DNA of 64,000 nucleotides, from the NCBI RefSeq assembly GCF_000682715.1, contig NZ_AWFH01000002.1:1-64000 (forward strand), written 5' to 3'. Shown here piece by piece: positions 54,459-63,104 of the stretch. This DNA comes from Hyphomonas atlantica corrig. (GTDB lineage: Bacteria; Pseudomonadota; Alphaproteobacteria; Caulobacterales; Hyphomonadaceae). The notes under the pieces were generated by a model that saw nothing but the letters and a program-made list of their open reading frames with translations, was not told the DNA's origin and did not search any database. The position numbers were made by a program, and so were the translations under genes. The stretch's first letter is position 1; the number at the start of each line of letters is the position of its first letter.

Positions 54459-56522
54459 ATGATGCCGCACCCACTCAAAGACGCAGAGACAGGCACCGAT
54501 ACGGGGAATGTGTCTTTGAGCGTTGCTCAGGGCGACCTGCTCTGGACTCCCACGGCTGAGCGCGTGGAACGCTCGAATCTGTTTCGCTACACGGAATGGC
54601 TGGAGCATGAAAAAGGCCACGTCTTCGAAGATTATCAAGCCCTTTGGACCTGGTCCGTCGAGGAGGTCGACACATTCTGGGCAAGCCTCTGGGAATATTT
54701 CCAGGTCGATGCCTCCCGGACTTACAATTCCATCCTGTCGGGCGCGACCATGCCTGAAGCTGTGTGGTTCGAAGGCGCCAGATTGAATTTCTGCCAGCAT
54801 CTGCTCCGGCACGAAGCCAACAATCCGGACCGGACGGTGATTCACGCCTTTTCAGAAACAGGCCCTCACCTGCAAATCAGCTGGGCCGAATTGGGCAGCT
54901 CTGTCAGAAGCATGGCAACTGCGCTGAGAAACCTGGGCATAAAGCCTGGAGATCGTATTGTTTCTTATCTGCCGAACATTCCCGAGACCGCCATCGCCAT
55001 GATGGCGGCCACCGCCATCGGAGCCGTCTGGGCGTCGGCGGCCCCGGAATTCGGAGCCGGGACGGTAATTGACAGGTTTGCACAGCTCGACCCGAAACTG
55101 ATATTTGTCACTGATGGATACTCGTTCGCAGGCGTTGAACGAGATCGGTCCCGCCAAGTCGAGGAGATCATCGCCGGACTTCCCAGCCTGGAACATGTGG
55201 TACATGTTCCCTTTCGGAAGCCCTCCTCCCACCCGGCCCGCCTCATGGCAAATACACTCCCTTGGGACGCGCTGGCCAAGACCGTGGCTCCGGATGCAAG
55301 CGACTTCCGGTATGAACAGGTCGCTCATGATCATCCCTTGTGGATCCTTTTTTCATCCGGAACGACTGGCCTGCCAAAAGCAATCATTCACAGCCATGCC
55401 GGCATGCTTCTGGAACAATTGCGCGCGCAGCATTTCTGTGCGGAACTCAGGCCCGATTCAACGATCTTCTTCTACACCACAACAAGCTGGATGGTCTGGA
55501 ACTCGCTTTACTCAGCACTCGTAACGGGGGCCTCAGTCGTCATATATGATGGCAATCCTCTCTACCCGAACAGTTCAGCACTCTGGCATATTACAGAAGC
55601 GTCTGGCGCCACGGTTCTTGGTCTCAGCCCGAGCCTCGTTACAAAAATGGACCAGGATGGCGTCAAACCTGCGACGGCGTTTGACCTGTCCGCCCTGGAA
55701 ATGGTGATCCTGGGAGGCGCGCCTTCCACGCCCCATACATTTGCGTGGTTTTACCAGAATGTTAAGGAAGACCTCTGGGTCACCTCTCAGTCGGGCGGCA
55801 CGGAAATTTGCAGCGCCATAACCGGCGCCGTGGCATTCCTCCCCGTCTATGCCGCTGAAATGCAGGGGCGCGTTCTGGGCATCCATGTCGAGTCGTGGAA
55901 TGAAGCCGGAGAAAGCGTACGCGACGAAATCGGAGAACTCGTCATCTGCGCGGCCTTCCCCTCCATGCCTGTCGGATTCTGGAACGATCCGGATCGGCAG
56001 AGATATCATGACAGCTATTTCTCCGACTTCCCGGGTGTATGGCGCCAGGGTGATCTCTTCGTGATCAATACCCGCGGAGGATGTTATATTCATGGGAGAT
56101 CGGATGCCACGCTGAACCGGCATGGAGTAAGAATTGGCACCGCGGAAATCTATCGCACCCTCGAACATATCCGAGAGATCGAGGATTGCATGGTGATCGC
56201 CCCCCTCCTGAACGGGGAGCCAGAAATGCTTTTGTTCGTGACGCGCCAGGACAATGATCCCCTTACATCCGAACTTGAACAGCGGATCAGGAGGGCCCTG
56301 AAAGAGACCAATAGTCCCCGACACGTACCTGACCGAATTCTCCTTGCCCCATCAATTCCCTACACAATAACGGGCAAACGTCTTGAGGTTCCGATTCGGC
56401 GAATTCTTGAGGGCCTGCCGGCCTCGAAAGTAGCAAATCCCGACCTGATGAGAGATCCCGCTTCCCTGGATTGGTATGTTAAACTGTCACAGAATCTGAC
56501 AAGCGGAATGAAGGGGCAATGA
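54459..56522 (+). CDS. acetoacetate--CoA ligase-like synthetase
   Basis: A 687-residue ANL ligase of the acetoacetyl-CoA synthetase group, which is longer than ordinary acyl ligases and begins with an ACAS_N-type region (YTEWLEHEKGHVFEDYQALWTWS). ILFSSGTTGLPKAIIHSH, WRQGDLFVINTRGGCYIHGR and YTITGKRLEVPIRRIL are present. It activates a 3-oxo acid or a similar short acid. Two ATGs follow GAGGGAG; 54459 is used. Divergent from the other synthetase. Confidence 0.87.
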   Translation: MMPHPLKDAETGTDTGNVSLSVAQGDLLWTPTAERVERSNLFRYTEWLEHEKGHVFEDYQALWTWSVEEVDTFWASLWEYFQVDASRTYNSILSGATMPEAVWFEGARLNFCQHLLRHEANNPDRTVIHAFSETGPHLQISWAELGSSVRSMATALRNLGIKPGDRIVSYLPNIPETAIAMMAATAIGAVWASAAPEFGAGTVIDRFAQLDPKLIFVTDGYSFAGVERDRSRQVEEIIAGLPSLEHVVHVPFRKPSSHPARLMANTLPWDALAKTVAPDASDFRYEQVAHDHPLWILFSSGTTGLPKAIIHSHAGMLLEQLRAQHFCAELRPDSTIFFYTTTSWMVWNSLYSALVTGASVVIYDGNPLYPNSSALWHITEASGATVLGLSPSLVTKMDQDGVKPATAFDLSALEMVILGGAPSTPHTFAWFYQNVKEDLWVTSQSGGTEICSAITGAVAFLPVYAAEMQGRVLGIHVESWNEAGESVRDEIGELVICAAFPSMPVGFWNDPDRQRYHDSYFSDFPGVWRQGDLFVINTRGGCYIHGRSDATLNRHGVRIGTAEIYRTLEHIREIEDCMVIAPLLNGEPEMLLFVTRQDNDPLTSELEQRIRRALKETNSPRHVPDRILLAPSIPYTITGKRLEVPIRRILEGLPASKVANPDLMRDPASLDWYVKLSQNLTSGMKGQ

Positions 56523-56528
56523 GGGACA

Positions 56529-56831
56529 TCATTTCCGAGGGAATACAGGGGAGCGTCGCCCTTCCGCAAACGCCGCCATACCTTCCCTGATGTCACGCGC
56601 TGCTCCCGCAACCTGCTGATGGTCCTGCTCAACCGCGAGCAGGTCGTCGAAACCGCGAATCAGGGCTTTCATGACCTGCTCCCGGCTTGGTCCCAGCGCT
56701 ACGGTCGGGTCACCTGCCAGATCGATGGCCTGAGCCGCCTCGGTCAACATCTCGACACTGAGTGTATTGAGTTTCTCGGGCGCGAATGCCTTCCATCCAC
56801 CAGAACAATGATGGCAGTGACGATACGTGTC
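56529..56831 (-). pseudogene. C-terminal remnant of an enoyl-CoA hydratase
   Basis: Reading the minus strand back from the TGA at 56529, about 85 residues (from APEKLNTLSVEML to RDIREGMAAFAEGRRSPVF) match the helical C-terminal end of enoyl-CoA hydratases. Upstream the frame loses similarity and ends at a stop at 56832, with no N-terminal or active-site part. It is therefore a decayed copy. It lies 3 bases past the ligase stop, next to an intact hydratase on the other strand, so the cluster once held two. Confidence 0.6.
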
Positions 56832-56924
56832 TCATCGGACGGGCACCATCTCATCCATAACCAGGATCGGTCTCAAAGGCCTGTCCTTTATGACTGTCTC
56901 CACGACCGGACAGAGCGATGGATC

Positions 56925-56941
56925 AGTACTTTTGTTTTCAT
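56925..56941 (+). promoter_or_regulatory. shared 17-bp operator-like motif
   Basis: AGTAC-TTTT-GTTTTCAT, beside the decayed hydratase gene; it may be a relic of that gene's promoter. Confidence 0.5.
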
Positions 56942-57114
56942 GCTTGGGTCACTTGAACCGGCTATCGCCGACAATGGGAGGAAACCCGATAGAATAGCGT
57001 TACTCGCGCCATTGCGGATTTTGTCTGTATTTAAAGAGAACAGACCCTGTACGGCCCGACGCTCTGGTGACGCCATGCCTGTAGCGAAACACACAACTGG
57101 ATTGACCCGGGTTT

Positions 57115-57131
57115 TAGACATGTGTTCTAAT
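57115..57131 (+). promoter_or_regulatory. shared 17-bp operator-like motif
   Basis: TAGAC-ATGT-GTTCTAAT, 47 bases before the enoyl-CoA hydratase start. Confidence 0.6.
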
Positions 57132-57178
57132 TTGATCTTCAGGTTGCATCACGTCCGAAACTGAAGAACGGAATCCAT

Positions 57179-57946
57179 ATGACACACTTTGTAAGGACGG
57201 AGACAATTGGAAATTTTCTGATTGTCACATTGGATCGGCCAGCCGTTCTCAACAGCCTGCACGCCCCCGCCTGTCATGAACTCTCGATGATCTGGGATGA
57301 CTTTCTGGAAGATGACAATTTGTGGCTGGCCATTGTGACCGGTACAGGCGATCAGGCTTTTTGTGCCGGACACGATCTTGTTGAGGATTTTCATGCGCCG
57401 ATGCCGAAATCAGGCTGGGCCGGACTTTCGCACCGAACCGAATTCCACAAGCCCCTGATCGCAGCCGTCAATGGTCTGGCACTGGGCGGCGGATGGGAAA
57501 TCGCCCTGGAAGCGGACATAATTGTCAGTCACCCTCGCGCCCGGTTCGGCTTGCCTGAACCCAAGGTGGGATTTGCCGCGCTGGGAGGCGGTGCCCGCAT
57601 GTTGCCAAAGCGTATGCCTTACCATGTTGCAATGGGATTGATGCTCACCGGCGACACCTTGTCCGCTGACGAAGCGCTTCATTTTGGTCTGGTGAATGAA
57701 ATTTCTCCTGAGGACGGGCTCATGGAGACCGCCATGGCGTGGGCCGAAAAGCTGAAAAAATGCGCGCCCCTGGCCTTGCGCGCGACAAAGAGGATCGCAC
57801 GCCGCTCCATGGCGCCTGTGCACACGCTGGATGACCTGTACTCTCTGGAATTGCAGCTCGCTGATATGCTTTCAAAATCATCCGATACACAGGAAGGGCT
57901 CTCGGCCTTTGCAGAAAGACGATCCCCCGTCTGGACTGGCAGGTAA
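57179..57946 (+). CDS. enoyl-CoA hydratase/isomerase family protein
   Basis: A 255-residue crotonase. LDRPAVLNSLHAPACHELS at the start, the oxyanion-hole segment FCAGHDLVEDF, LALGGGWEIALEADI with the second glycine set, and FGLPEPKVGFAALGGGARML, where the usual hydratase Glu falls in LPEPKVG. It probably hydrates or isomerises an enoyl-CoA of the ring or side chain. First gene of an operon of four with FAH hydrolase, SDR and 3-hydroxyisobutyrate dehydrogenase-like genes. Confidence 0.9.
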   Translation: MTHFVRTETIGNFLIVTLDRPAVLNSLHAPACHELSMIWDDFLEDDNLWLAIVTGTGDQAFCAGHDLVEDFHAPMPKSGWAGLSHRTEFHKPLIAAVNGLALGGGWEIALEADIIVSHPRARFGLPEPKVGFAALGGGARMLPKRMPYHVAMGLMLTGDTLSADEALHFGLVNEISPEDGLMETAMAWAEKLKKCAPLALRATKRIARRSMAPVHTLDDLYSLELQLADMLSKSSDTQEGLSAFAERRSPVWTGR

Positions 57947-57952
57947 GCCCGC

Positions 57953-58843
57953 ATGTCCCCCGCCGCCCCCGTCACACTCGGCCGCGTCTCGATCAGAGGC
58001 CACACGCACCTGGCTGTTCTTCTGGACGGTTCAGCACTTCCTCTTTCCTACATGATTCCCGGGATTGGAGACGACATGATCTCGCTCATTTCCAACTGGG
58101 AAGACCTTGCACCGCGGATTCACACGCTTGCAGCAGAGGCGAAAGATCCCGAACCGATCCGGTTGAGCGATCTGAGAAGACCGATTGATCGCCCCGGAAA
58201 GATTCTCGCGATCGGCCTGAACTATGCCGATCATGTCGCCGAAACCGGCATGCCAATGCCTGATCGTCAATTGTGGTTTTGCAAATTTCCAACAGCGGCG
58301 AATGATCCTTATGCTGATGTGCAGATCCCACGGGCCGGGCATCAGGTAGATTATGAAGTCGAACTGGTTGCGGTAATCGGCAAGGCCGGACGGCATATTT
58401 CACCGGACGAAGCGAGCCAGCACGTCTTCGGGTATTGCATCGGAAATGATGTGTCGGTGCGCGATTGGCAATTGTCCTCCCCCCAATGGGTGCTTGGAAA
58501 GTCTTTCGATGGCCATGCCCCCTTCGGACCGTTTATTACACTGGCGAATCCCTCGCTCGACCCTCATGACCTCACGATTCGCGCCTGGGTAAATGGTCAA
58601 TTGCGCCAGCACTCGAACACACGGCATCTGGTCTTTTCCCTATGGGAGCAGATAGCGCATGTGTCGAAAGCCGTAACCCTTGAGCCCGGCGACCTCATTT
58701 TCACAGGCACACCGGGCGGCGTGGGCGTGGCCCTGCAGCCTCCGACATTCCTGAAGGCGGGCGATCGCGTTCGCTGTGAAATCGAAGGACTCGGGCATAT
58801 CGAGAATGCATTTCAACCGGAAGGTTCAGAACATGGATCTTGA
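57953..58843 (+). CDS. fumarylacetoacetate hydrolase-family enzyme
   Basis: A 296-residue FAH-family protein. GKILAIGLNYADHVAETGM, the metal set DYEVELVAVIG (E-x-E) and NDVSVRDWQ, GKSFDGHAPFGP and FTGTPGGVGVAL are all present. Members cleave C-C bonds of beta-diketones, decarboxylate oxaloacetate or isomerise hydroxyheptadienedioates. In this cluster, ring-fragment hydrolysis or isomerisation is likely. It starts 6 bases after the hydratase and overlaps the SDR by 11 bases. Confidence 0.88.
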   Translation: MSPAAPVTLGRVSIRGHTHLAVLLDGSALPLSYMIPGIGDDMISLISNWEDLAPRIHTLAAEAKDPEPIRLSDLRRPIDRPGKILAIGLNYADHVAETGMPMPDRQLWFCKFPTAANDPYADVQIPRAGHQVDYEVELVAVIGKAGRHISPDEASQHVFGYCIGNDVSVRDWQLSSPQWVLGKSFDGHAPFGPFITLANPSLDPHDLTIRAWVNGQLRQHSNTRHLVFSLWEQIAHVSKAVTLEPGDLIFTGTPGGVGVALQPPTFLKAGDRVRCEIEGLGHIENAFQPEGSEHGS

Positions 58844-59594
58844 GCTCAGCGGAAAGAAAGTCCTGATCACGGGCAGCACGAAGGGGATCGGACTCGCAAT
58901 CGCCAGGTCTTTTGCCAAAGAGGGCTGCGAACTGGTTCTGGTCGCACGAACCGGCGCTCTTCTCACAGAAGCTGCCGCGTCCATCGAAAGCACATTTGGA
59001 ACGTCCGTGACCACCATTGCCGCTGACCTGTCAGACCCGCATATCTTTCACCACGTCGCAGAAGAAAGCGGAGGCATGGATATCCTTGTCAACAATGCCG
59101 GCGCCATTCCTCCCGGCAATCTGCTCGGAACTGGGATAGCAGACTGGAAGCGCGCTTGGGACCTGAAAGTGTTTGGCTATATCGGGCTGACACAGGCTTG
59201 CTATCCTGATCTGGCAAGTCGCCGCGGCGTGGTCGTGAATATTATCGGGGCCGCCGGATCGCACCCACAGCCTGCCTATATTGCAGGAAGCAGCGGCAAT
59301 GCGGCCCTTATGTCATTCACGACAGGTTTTGCGCAGGAGGCCCGCCAGGACGGCGTCAGAGTGGTGGGGGTCAATCCGGGACCAGTCTCGACGGAACGAT
59401 TTCGGATGCTGTTGCAGGCGCAGGCTGAACGCGAATTCGGCACATCACGCAGATGGCCTGAACTGATGGCGTCCCTCCCCTTCGGGCGCGCGGCGCGCCC
59501 GGAAGAAATCGCCGATACCGTCGTATTTCTATCTTCTGCCCGCTCCACCTATACAAGTGGCGCGATCGTGGCAATTGATGGAGCGATGGCGTGA
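58833..59594 (+). CDS. atypical SDR-family protein without the active-site lysine
   Basis: A 253-residue short-chain dehydrogenase-like protein with a normal GSTKGIG cofactor loop and NNAG, but the usual YxxxK reads YIAGS (HPQPAYIAGSSGNAALMSF), so the catalytic Lys is replaced. This variant occurs in a known SDR subgroup (like PRK06125) whose reaction is uncertain. The ATG at 58833 is chosen because the earlier in-frame ATG (58776) lies within the FAH gene. Its last bases overlap the next GTG by 4. Confidence 0.85.
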   Translation: MDLELSGKKVLITGSTKGIGLAIARSFAKEGCELVLVARTGALLTEAAASIESTFGTSVTTIAADLSDPHIFHHVAEESGGMDILVNNAGAIPPGNLLGTGIADWKRAWDLKVFGYIGLTQACYPDLASRRGVVVNIIGAAGSHPQPAYIAGSSGNAALMSFTTGFAQEARQDGVRVVGVNPGPVSTERFRMLLQAQAEREFGTSRRWPELMASLPFGRAARPEEIADTVVFLSSARSTYTSGAIVAIDGAMA

Positions 59595-60499
59595 GCGCGC
59601 CGGAGAATGTGGGATTTGTGGGTTTGGGCGATATTGGGGCCCCCATGGCCACAAGAGTGCTGGAAAAGGGTTTTCCCCTGAGCGTTTGGAACCGAACGGC
59701 CAGTAAAATGACTCCCTTGTCGATCGGCGGCGCCAGGACGGCAACCAATCCGGCGGATCTCGCCAGCCAGACAACAATTCTCTGCATCTGCGTTGACAGT
59801 CCCGACGCCACCAAGGACATTCTGTTCGGATCGCATGGCGTGACCCGCAGCGCGAATAGCATGGTTGAAATCATCCTGGACCATTCCACCGTATCGCCGG
59901 AATTCACGCGCGAGCTGGCCATGCAGCTCTCCAGTCATGGCATTGATTTTCTGGATGTTCCCGTCTCCGGGGGAGCCATAGGGGCGAAGGCCGGCACCCT
60001 TGCTGCCATGGCTGGTGGGGATGCCGATCTTCTCAAGCGCGTGGCACCGGTCATCTCCTCCTTTGCAAGTCAGATCACCCATATGGGCCCTGCAGGGGCC
60101 GGCCAGGCGGCGAAGGCTTGCAATCAGATCATCAATTTCGGCAACATGGCCGCACTGGCAGAAGCCGTGGCATTGGCCTCGGTCTATGGAATTCCCCCTG
60201 TCCGCATCCCCGAGGCCATAGCGGGCGGATTCGCAGAATCTAACATTTCGCAGGAATATCAGCGCTCCCTGAAAGCTGACGATTTCAGTCCAGTGAGATT
60301 CCTCATCGAGGGATTGGTGGAATTCTATGCCGGGCGGATCGATCCGGACTATAGAGGAAAACTGGGAATCCTCATGAAGGATCTCACCATCGCCCTCGAC
60401 ATGGGCCACAAATCCGGCGTGCCTCTGCCGGGGACAACGCATTTTGATTCAGTGTTCCGGATATTGCAGTCGCCGCCCGAGCACGACAGGGAGGCCTGA
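59591..60499 (+). CDS. 3-hydroxyisobutyrate dehydrogenase-family oxidoreductase
   Basis: A 302-residue beta-hydroxyacid dehydrogenase. VGFVGLGDIGAPMATRVLE is the NAD(P) loop; DVPVSGGAIGAKAGTLAAM binds substrate; the catalytic lysine lies in GAGQAAKACNQIINFGNM. The start is GTG at 59591, inside a GTGA overlap with the SDR stop. It likely oxidises a 3-hydroxy acid. Last gene of the operon begun at 57179. Confidence 0.9.
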   Translation: MSAPENVGFVGLGDIGAPMATRVLEKGFPLSVWNRTASKMTPLSIGGARTATNPADLASQTTILCICVDSPDATKDILFGSHGVTRSANSMVEIILDHSTVSPEFTRELAMQLSSHGIDFLDVPVSGGAIGAKAGTLAAMAGGDADLLKRVAPVISSFASQITHMGPAGAGQAAKACNQIINFGNMAALAEAVALASVYGIPPVRIPEAIAGGFAESNISQEYQRSLKADDFSPVRFLIEGLVEFYAGRIDPDYRGKLGILMKDLTIALDMGHKSGVPLPGTTHFDSVFRILQSPPEHDREA

Positions 60500-60661
60500 G
60501 CCAGGCGTGATGAAAGCGTAGCTTCTGTCTCCGCTCGGCCATGCGTGACCTTGCCACGCCCTTTGACGCCCTGATCGATGTCAGCTGCTTTGCGCTCGAT
60601 CTGTCGGTCATCTTGCACATCATTTTAATAATCCTCTGGCCAAACCCCCTCAATTTGATTT

Positions 60662-60678
60662 AGTACGTCTGTATTATT
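60662..60678 (+). promoter_or_regulatory. shared 17-bp operator-like motif
   Basis: AGTAC-GTCT-GTATTATT, 22 bases before the ATG of the OYE-type gene. Confidence 0.6.
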
Positions 60679-60700
60679 TTTAGTCTGCGAGGGCCCGAAC

Positions 60701-62725
60701 ATGCAAAAGCTTCCGGAATTGTATCAACCTATGAAGCTCGGGCGTTTCCAGATACCGAACCGTTTGATGATGGCGGGCATGTCGGCAGGAACGAAAACTG
60801 ATTCCAATGGGGAGATTACTCCCGAAATGATTGCCTATTATGTCGAGCGGGCGCGCGGCGAACCCGGGATGATCGCAATTGGCGCGTCGCAAGTTGTCCC
60901 GCCCGAGAAACGGCTGTATGGCCCCCATGCCGGTATTGCGCTGTATAGCGACGATATTGTCCCCTCCCTCTCCAAACTGGTCGATGCAGTCCATGCATAT
61001 GATGTAAAGTTTGGCATTCAATTGTGGAATGGGGGCGGCACGGAAGGGACAAGTCACGAGGAATTGTTCTCTCCTTCAGGGCTCTCATCCAATGTTCGGA
61101 CAGCGCGCGGGGATGGCACGGCCAGATATAGAGGTCAGCCAAACCGGGCGCTCGAGAAGGCGGAAATCTCCGATATCGTGAAGTATTTTTCCTCTGCCGC
61201 AAGACGATGCGCCGATGCCGGGTTCGACTTTGTGGAAATCCATGCAGGGCACGGCTATCTGATCAGCAATTTTCTCACACCGCTTTTCAACAAACGGACG
61301 GACGAATATGGGGGGTCATTCGAGAACCGTACCCGCTTCCTGCTGGAAATTGTCGCTGCGGTGAACGCCGAAGTCGGTGACCGTATAGCTGTAGGTCTGA
61401 AGTATAATGGCGATGACTTCCTTGGCGAGGAGGGCTGGACCCTCGCAGAATCCTGTCGTCTCGCCCCTCTGGCTGAAAAGGCTGGTGCCGATTACATAAC
61501 CGTCACTGCAGGATTGGTGGGGTCACCAAAACTTACCATCCCCCCGATGTATGAGCCTCAGGGATGCTATACGGACCTGGCCGCAGCCGTGAAGCCACAT
61601 GTTAACATTCCAGTCGGGACGATCGGCCGGATCAAGAATCCCGAAATGGCAAGAGACCTTGTCGCGGCCGGCAAAGCGGACTTTGTCTGTTTTGGGCGAG
61701 GCACAATCGCCGACCCGGAAATCTTTCTGAAAACGCGCGAGGGTCGTCTCGACGATATACGCCCCTGTCTCGCCGATTGTCGCGGCTGCATTGACGAACA
61801 TCTGCTTCGCAATGGGGGCGGCGATGCCAGCTGTGTCGTCAACCCCAGAATGTCACGGGAACTTACCTGTATCGACATACCGGATTCGGCTGCTGCCAAC
61901 CCCAAAAGGATACTTGTTATCGGTGGCGGCCTGGCCGGCATGGAAGCCGCACGTCGCACCGCATACTCCGGACACCATGTTATGCTGTTCGAACGACGGA
62001 GCCAGCTCGGGGGGCAGATACTGCTCGCGCGCCAAATGCCCGGTCGCAGGGAAATCGGCGACATCGTGCCCTGGTATGAACGTCAGCTCAGCAAAATGGG
62101 TGTTGAGGTACATCTGAACACGGAAGTTACCGAGTCCATGTTGAAGGATTTAAGTCCGGATGTCGTCATTCTCGGCACAGGAAGTGCGCCCGTCGTACCG
62201 CAAGACATGATGGATGTCGTGATGAATGCCGAAGATATCGACATAATGATGCTGGATGATCTCGTTGAGCACCAGCTAGATGTGGGTGAGAATGTTCTGG
62301 TGGTGGGAGGCGACCAGAATGGTATGGTTGTCGCAGATTATCTAGCCCAGGGGGAGCGCAGAGTCGTAGTTGCAGAAGCGCTGAACCATTTTGGTGGAAA
62401 GCTTGCTGCCCATGACCGCTGGTATCTGTTGAACCGACAAAATGCTAAGAATGTCAGGCGGATCAAGAATGTTCACCACATCCAACTGACTCCGGACATG
62501 AGATCGGTGACCCTTATCGGTGACGGCGCGCCTGATACGCTTTCAGGGATTGATACAATTGTTTTCGCCAGTGATCGCCGCTCTGAACGCAGCCTTGTGG
62601 AAGTCGCAGAATCATTGGGGGCCTCCACCTATATCGTCGGGGACGCGCATGACATCAGCTCGGAAAATGCAGGAACAATCTTCAATAACATAGCGCACGC
62701 TTACGACACGGCGAGGCAAATTTAA
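60701..62725 (+). CDS. OYE-type NADH:flavin oxidoreductase (2,4-dienoyl-CoA reductase-like)
   Basis: A 674-residue flavo-iron-sulfur enzyme. An FMN TIM barrel (about 1-340; HAGHGYLISNFLTPLFNKRT with the active-site pair) precedes a Cys cluster (CLADCRGC, then a Cys 15 residues on) and an FAD/NAD domain with ILVIGGGLAGMEAARR near 405. This layout is that of FadH and related enoate, steroid and bile-acid reductases. The Cys spacing C-x3-C-x2-C differs from FadH's C-x2-C-x3-C. It reduces a C=C bond of a conjugated enone or dienoyl-CoA. It stands alone with its own operator. Confidence 0.9.
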   Translation: MQKLPELYQPMKLGRFQIPNRLMMAGMSAGTKTDSNGEITPEMIAYYVERARGEPGMIAIGASQVVPPEKRLYGPHAGIALYSDDIVPSLSKLVDAVHAYDVKFGIQLWNGGGTEGTSHEELFSPSGLSSNVRTARGDGTARYRGQPNRALEKAEISDIVKYFSSAARRCADAGFDFVEIHAGHGYLISNFLTPLFNKRTDEYGGSFENRTRFLLEIVAAVNAEVGDRIAVGLKYNGDDFLGEEGWTLAESCRLAPLAEKAGADYITVTAGLVGSPKLTIPPMYEPQGCYTDLAAAVKPHVNIPVGTIGRIKNPEMARDLVAAGKADFVCFGRGTIADPEIFLKTREGRLDDIRPCLADCRGCIDEHLLRNGGGDASCVVNPRMSRELTCIDIPDSAAANPKRILVIGGGLAGMEAARRTAYSGHHVMLFERRSQLGGQILLARQMPGRREIGDIVPWYERQLSKMGVEVHLNTEVTESMLKDLSPDVVILGTGSAPVVPQDMMDVVMNAEDIDIMMLDDLVEHQLDVGENVLVVGGDQNGMVVADYLAQGERRVVVAEALNHFGGKLAAHDRWYLLNRQNAKNVRRIKNVHHIQLTPDMRSVTLIGDGAPDTLSGIDTIVFASDRRSERSLVEVAESLGASTYIVGDAHDISSENAGTIFNNIAHAYDTARQI

Positions 62726-63104
62726 GCGCAGCTGAATCTGTCTCCCCGTCCGGAAATATATCCGCCGATTGAAGACCTGGCCGTATTCCCTTCCGAATCC
62801 CGCCTGTCTGGATCGATCACTAGCGAAGAATGGAAGGCCTCATTACGGTGAGAAGGTCATGATTTTCACCCCTCAGGCCATTGCTTCGGACCGGGCTGGA
62901 TTCTCCAACCATGGAGTCCCTGTTGATGGCGGCTGACTGCAGAGAAGGATCGATTATCCTCCACATCTGAGGCGCCCTAGAATCAGTCCGTCTTGCAAGC
63001 TTGCCGGTCTGGCAATTCGGGAGCACACTTTTTCAGGTCACAGACCATGCTGCGCGCCTGGATGGTCAGACCAGGGGTCGCCTCATGGATAGGTCGACAG
63101 CGGA
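62726..63104. other. gene-free interval between convergent genes
   Basis: 379 bases between the OYE-type and FAD-flavoprotein stops. No supportable gene, motif or strong hairpin was found. Confidence 0.5.

Larger units (their letters stand above)
56832..57178. other. control region before the enoyl-CoA hydratase operon
   Basis: No gene. It contains two 17-bp motifs (56925 and 57115). The plus-strand frame across it has poor coding character and antisense overlap with the hydratase remnant. Confidence 0.5.

Noticed and set aside
56619-57164. 181-codon plus-strand frame before the enoyl-CoA hydratase
   Set aside because: Partly antisense to the hydratase remnant and crosses two regulatory motifs; composition is not protein-like.
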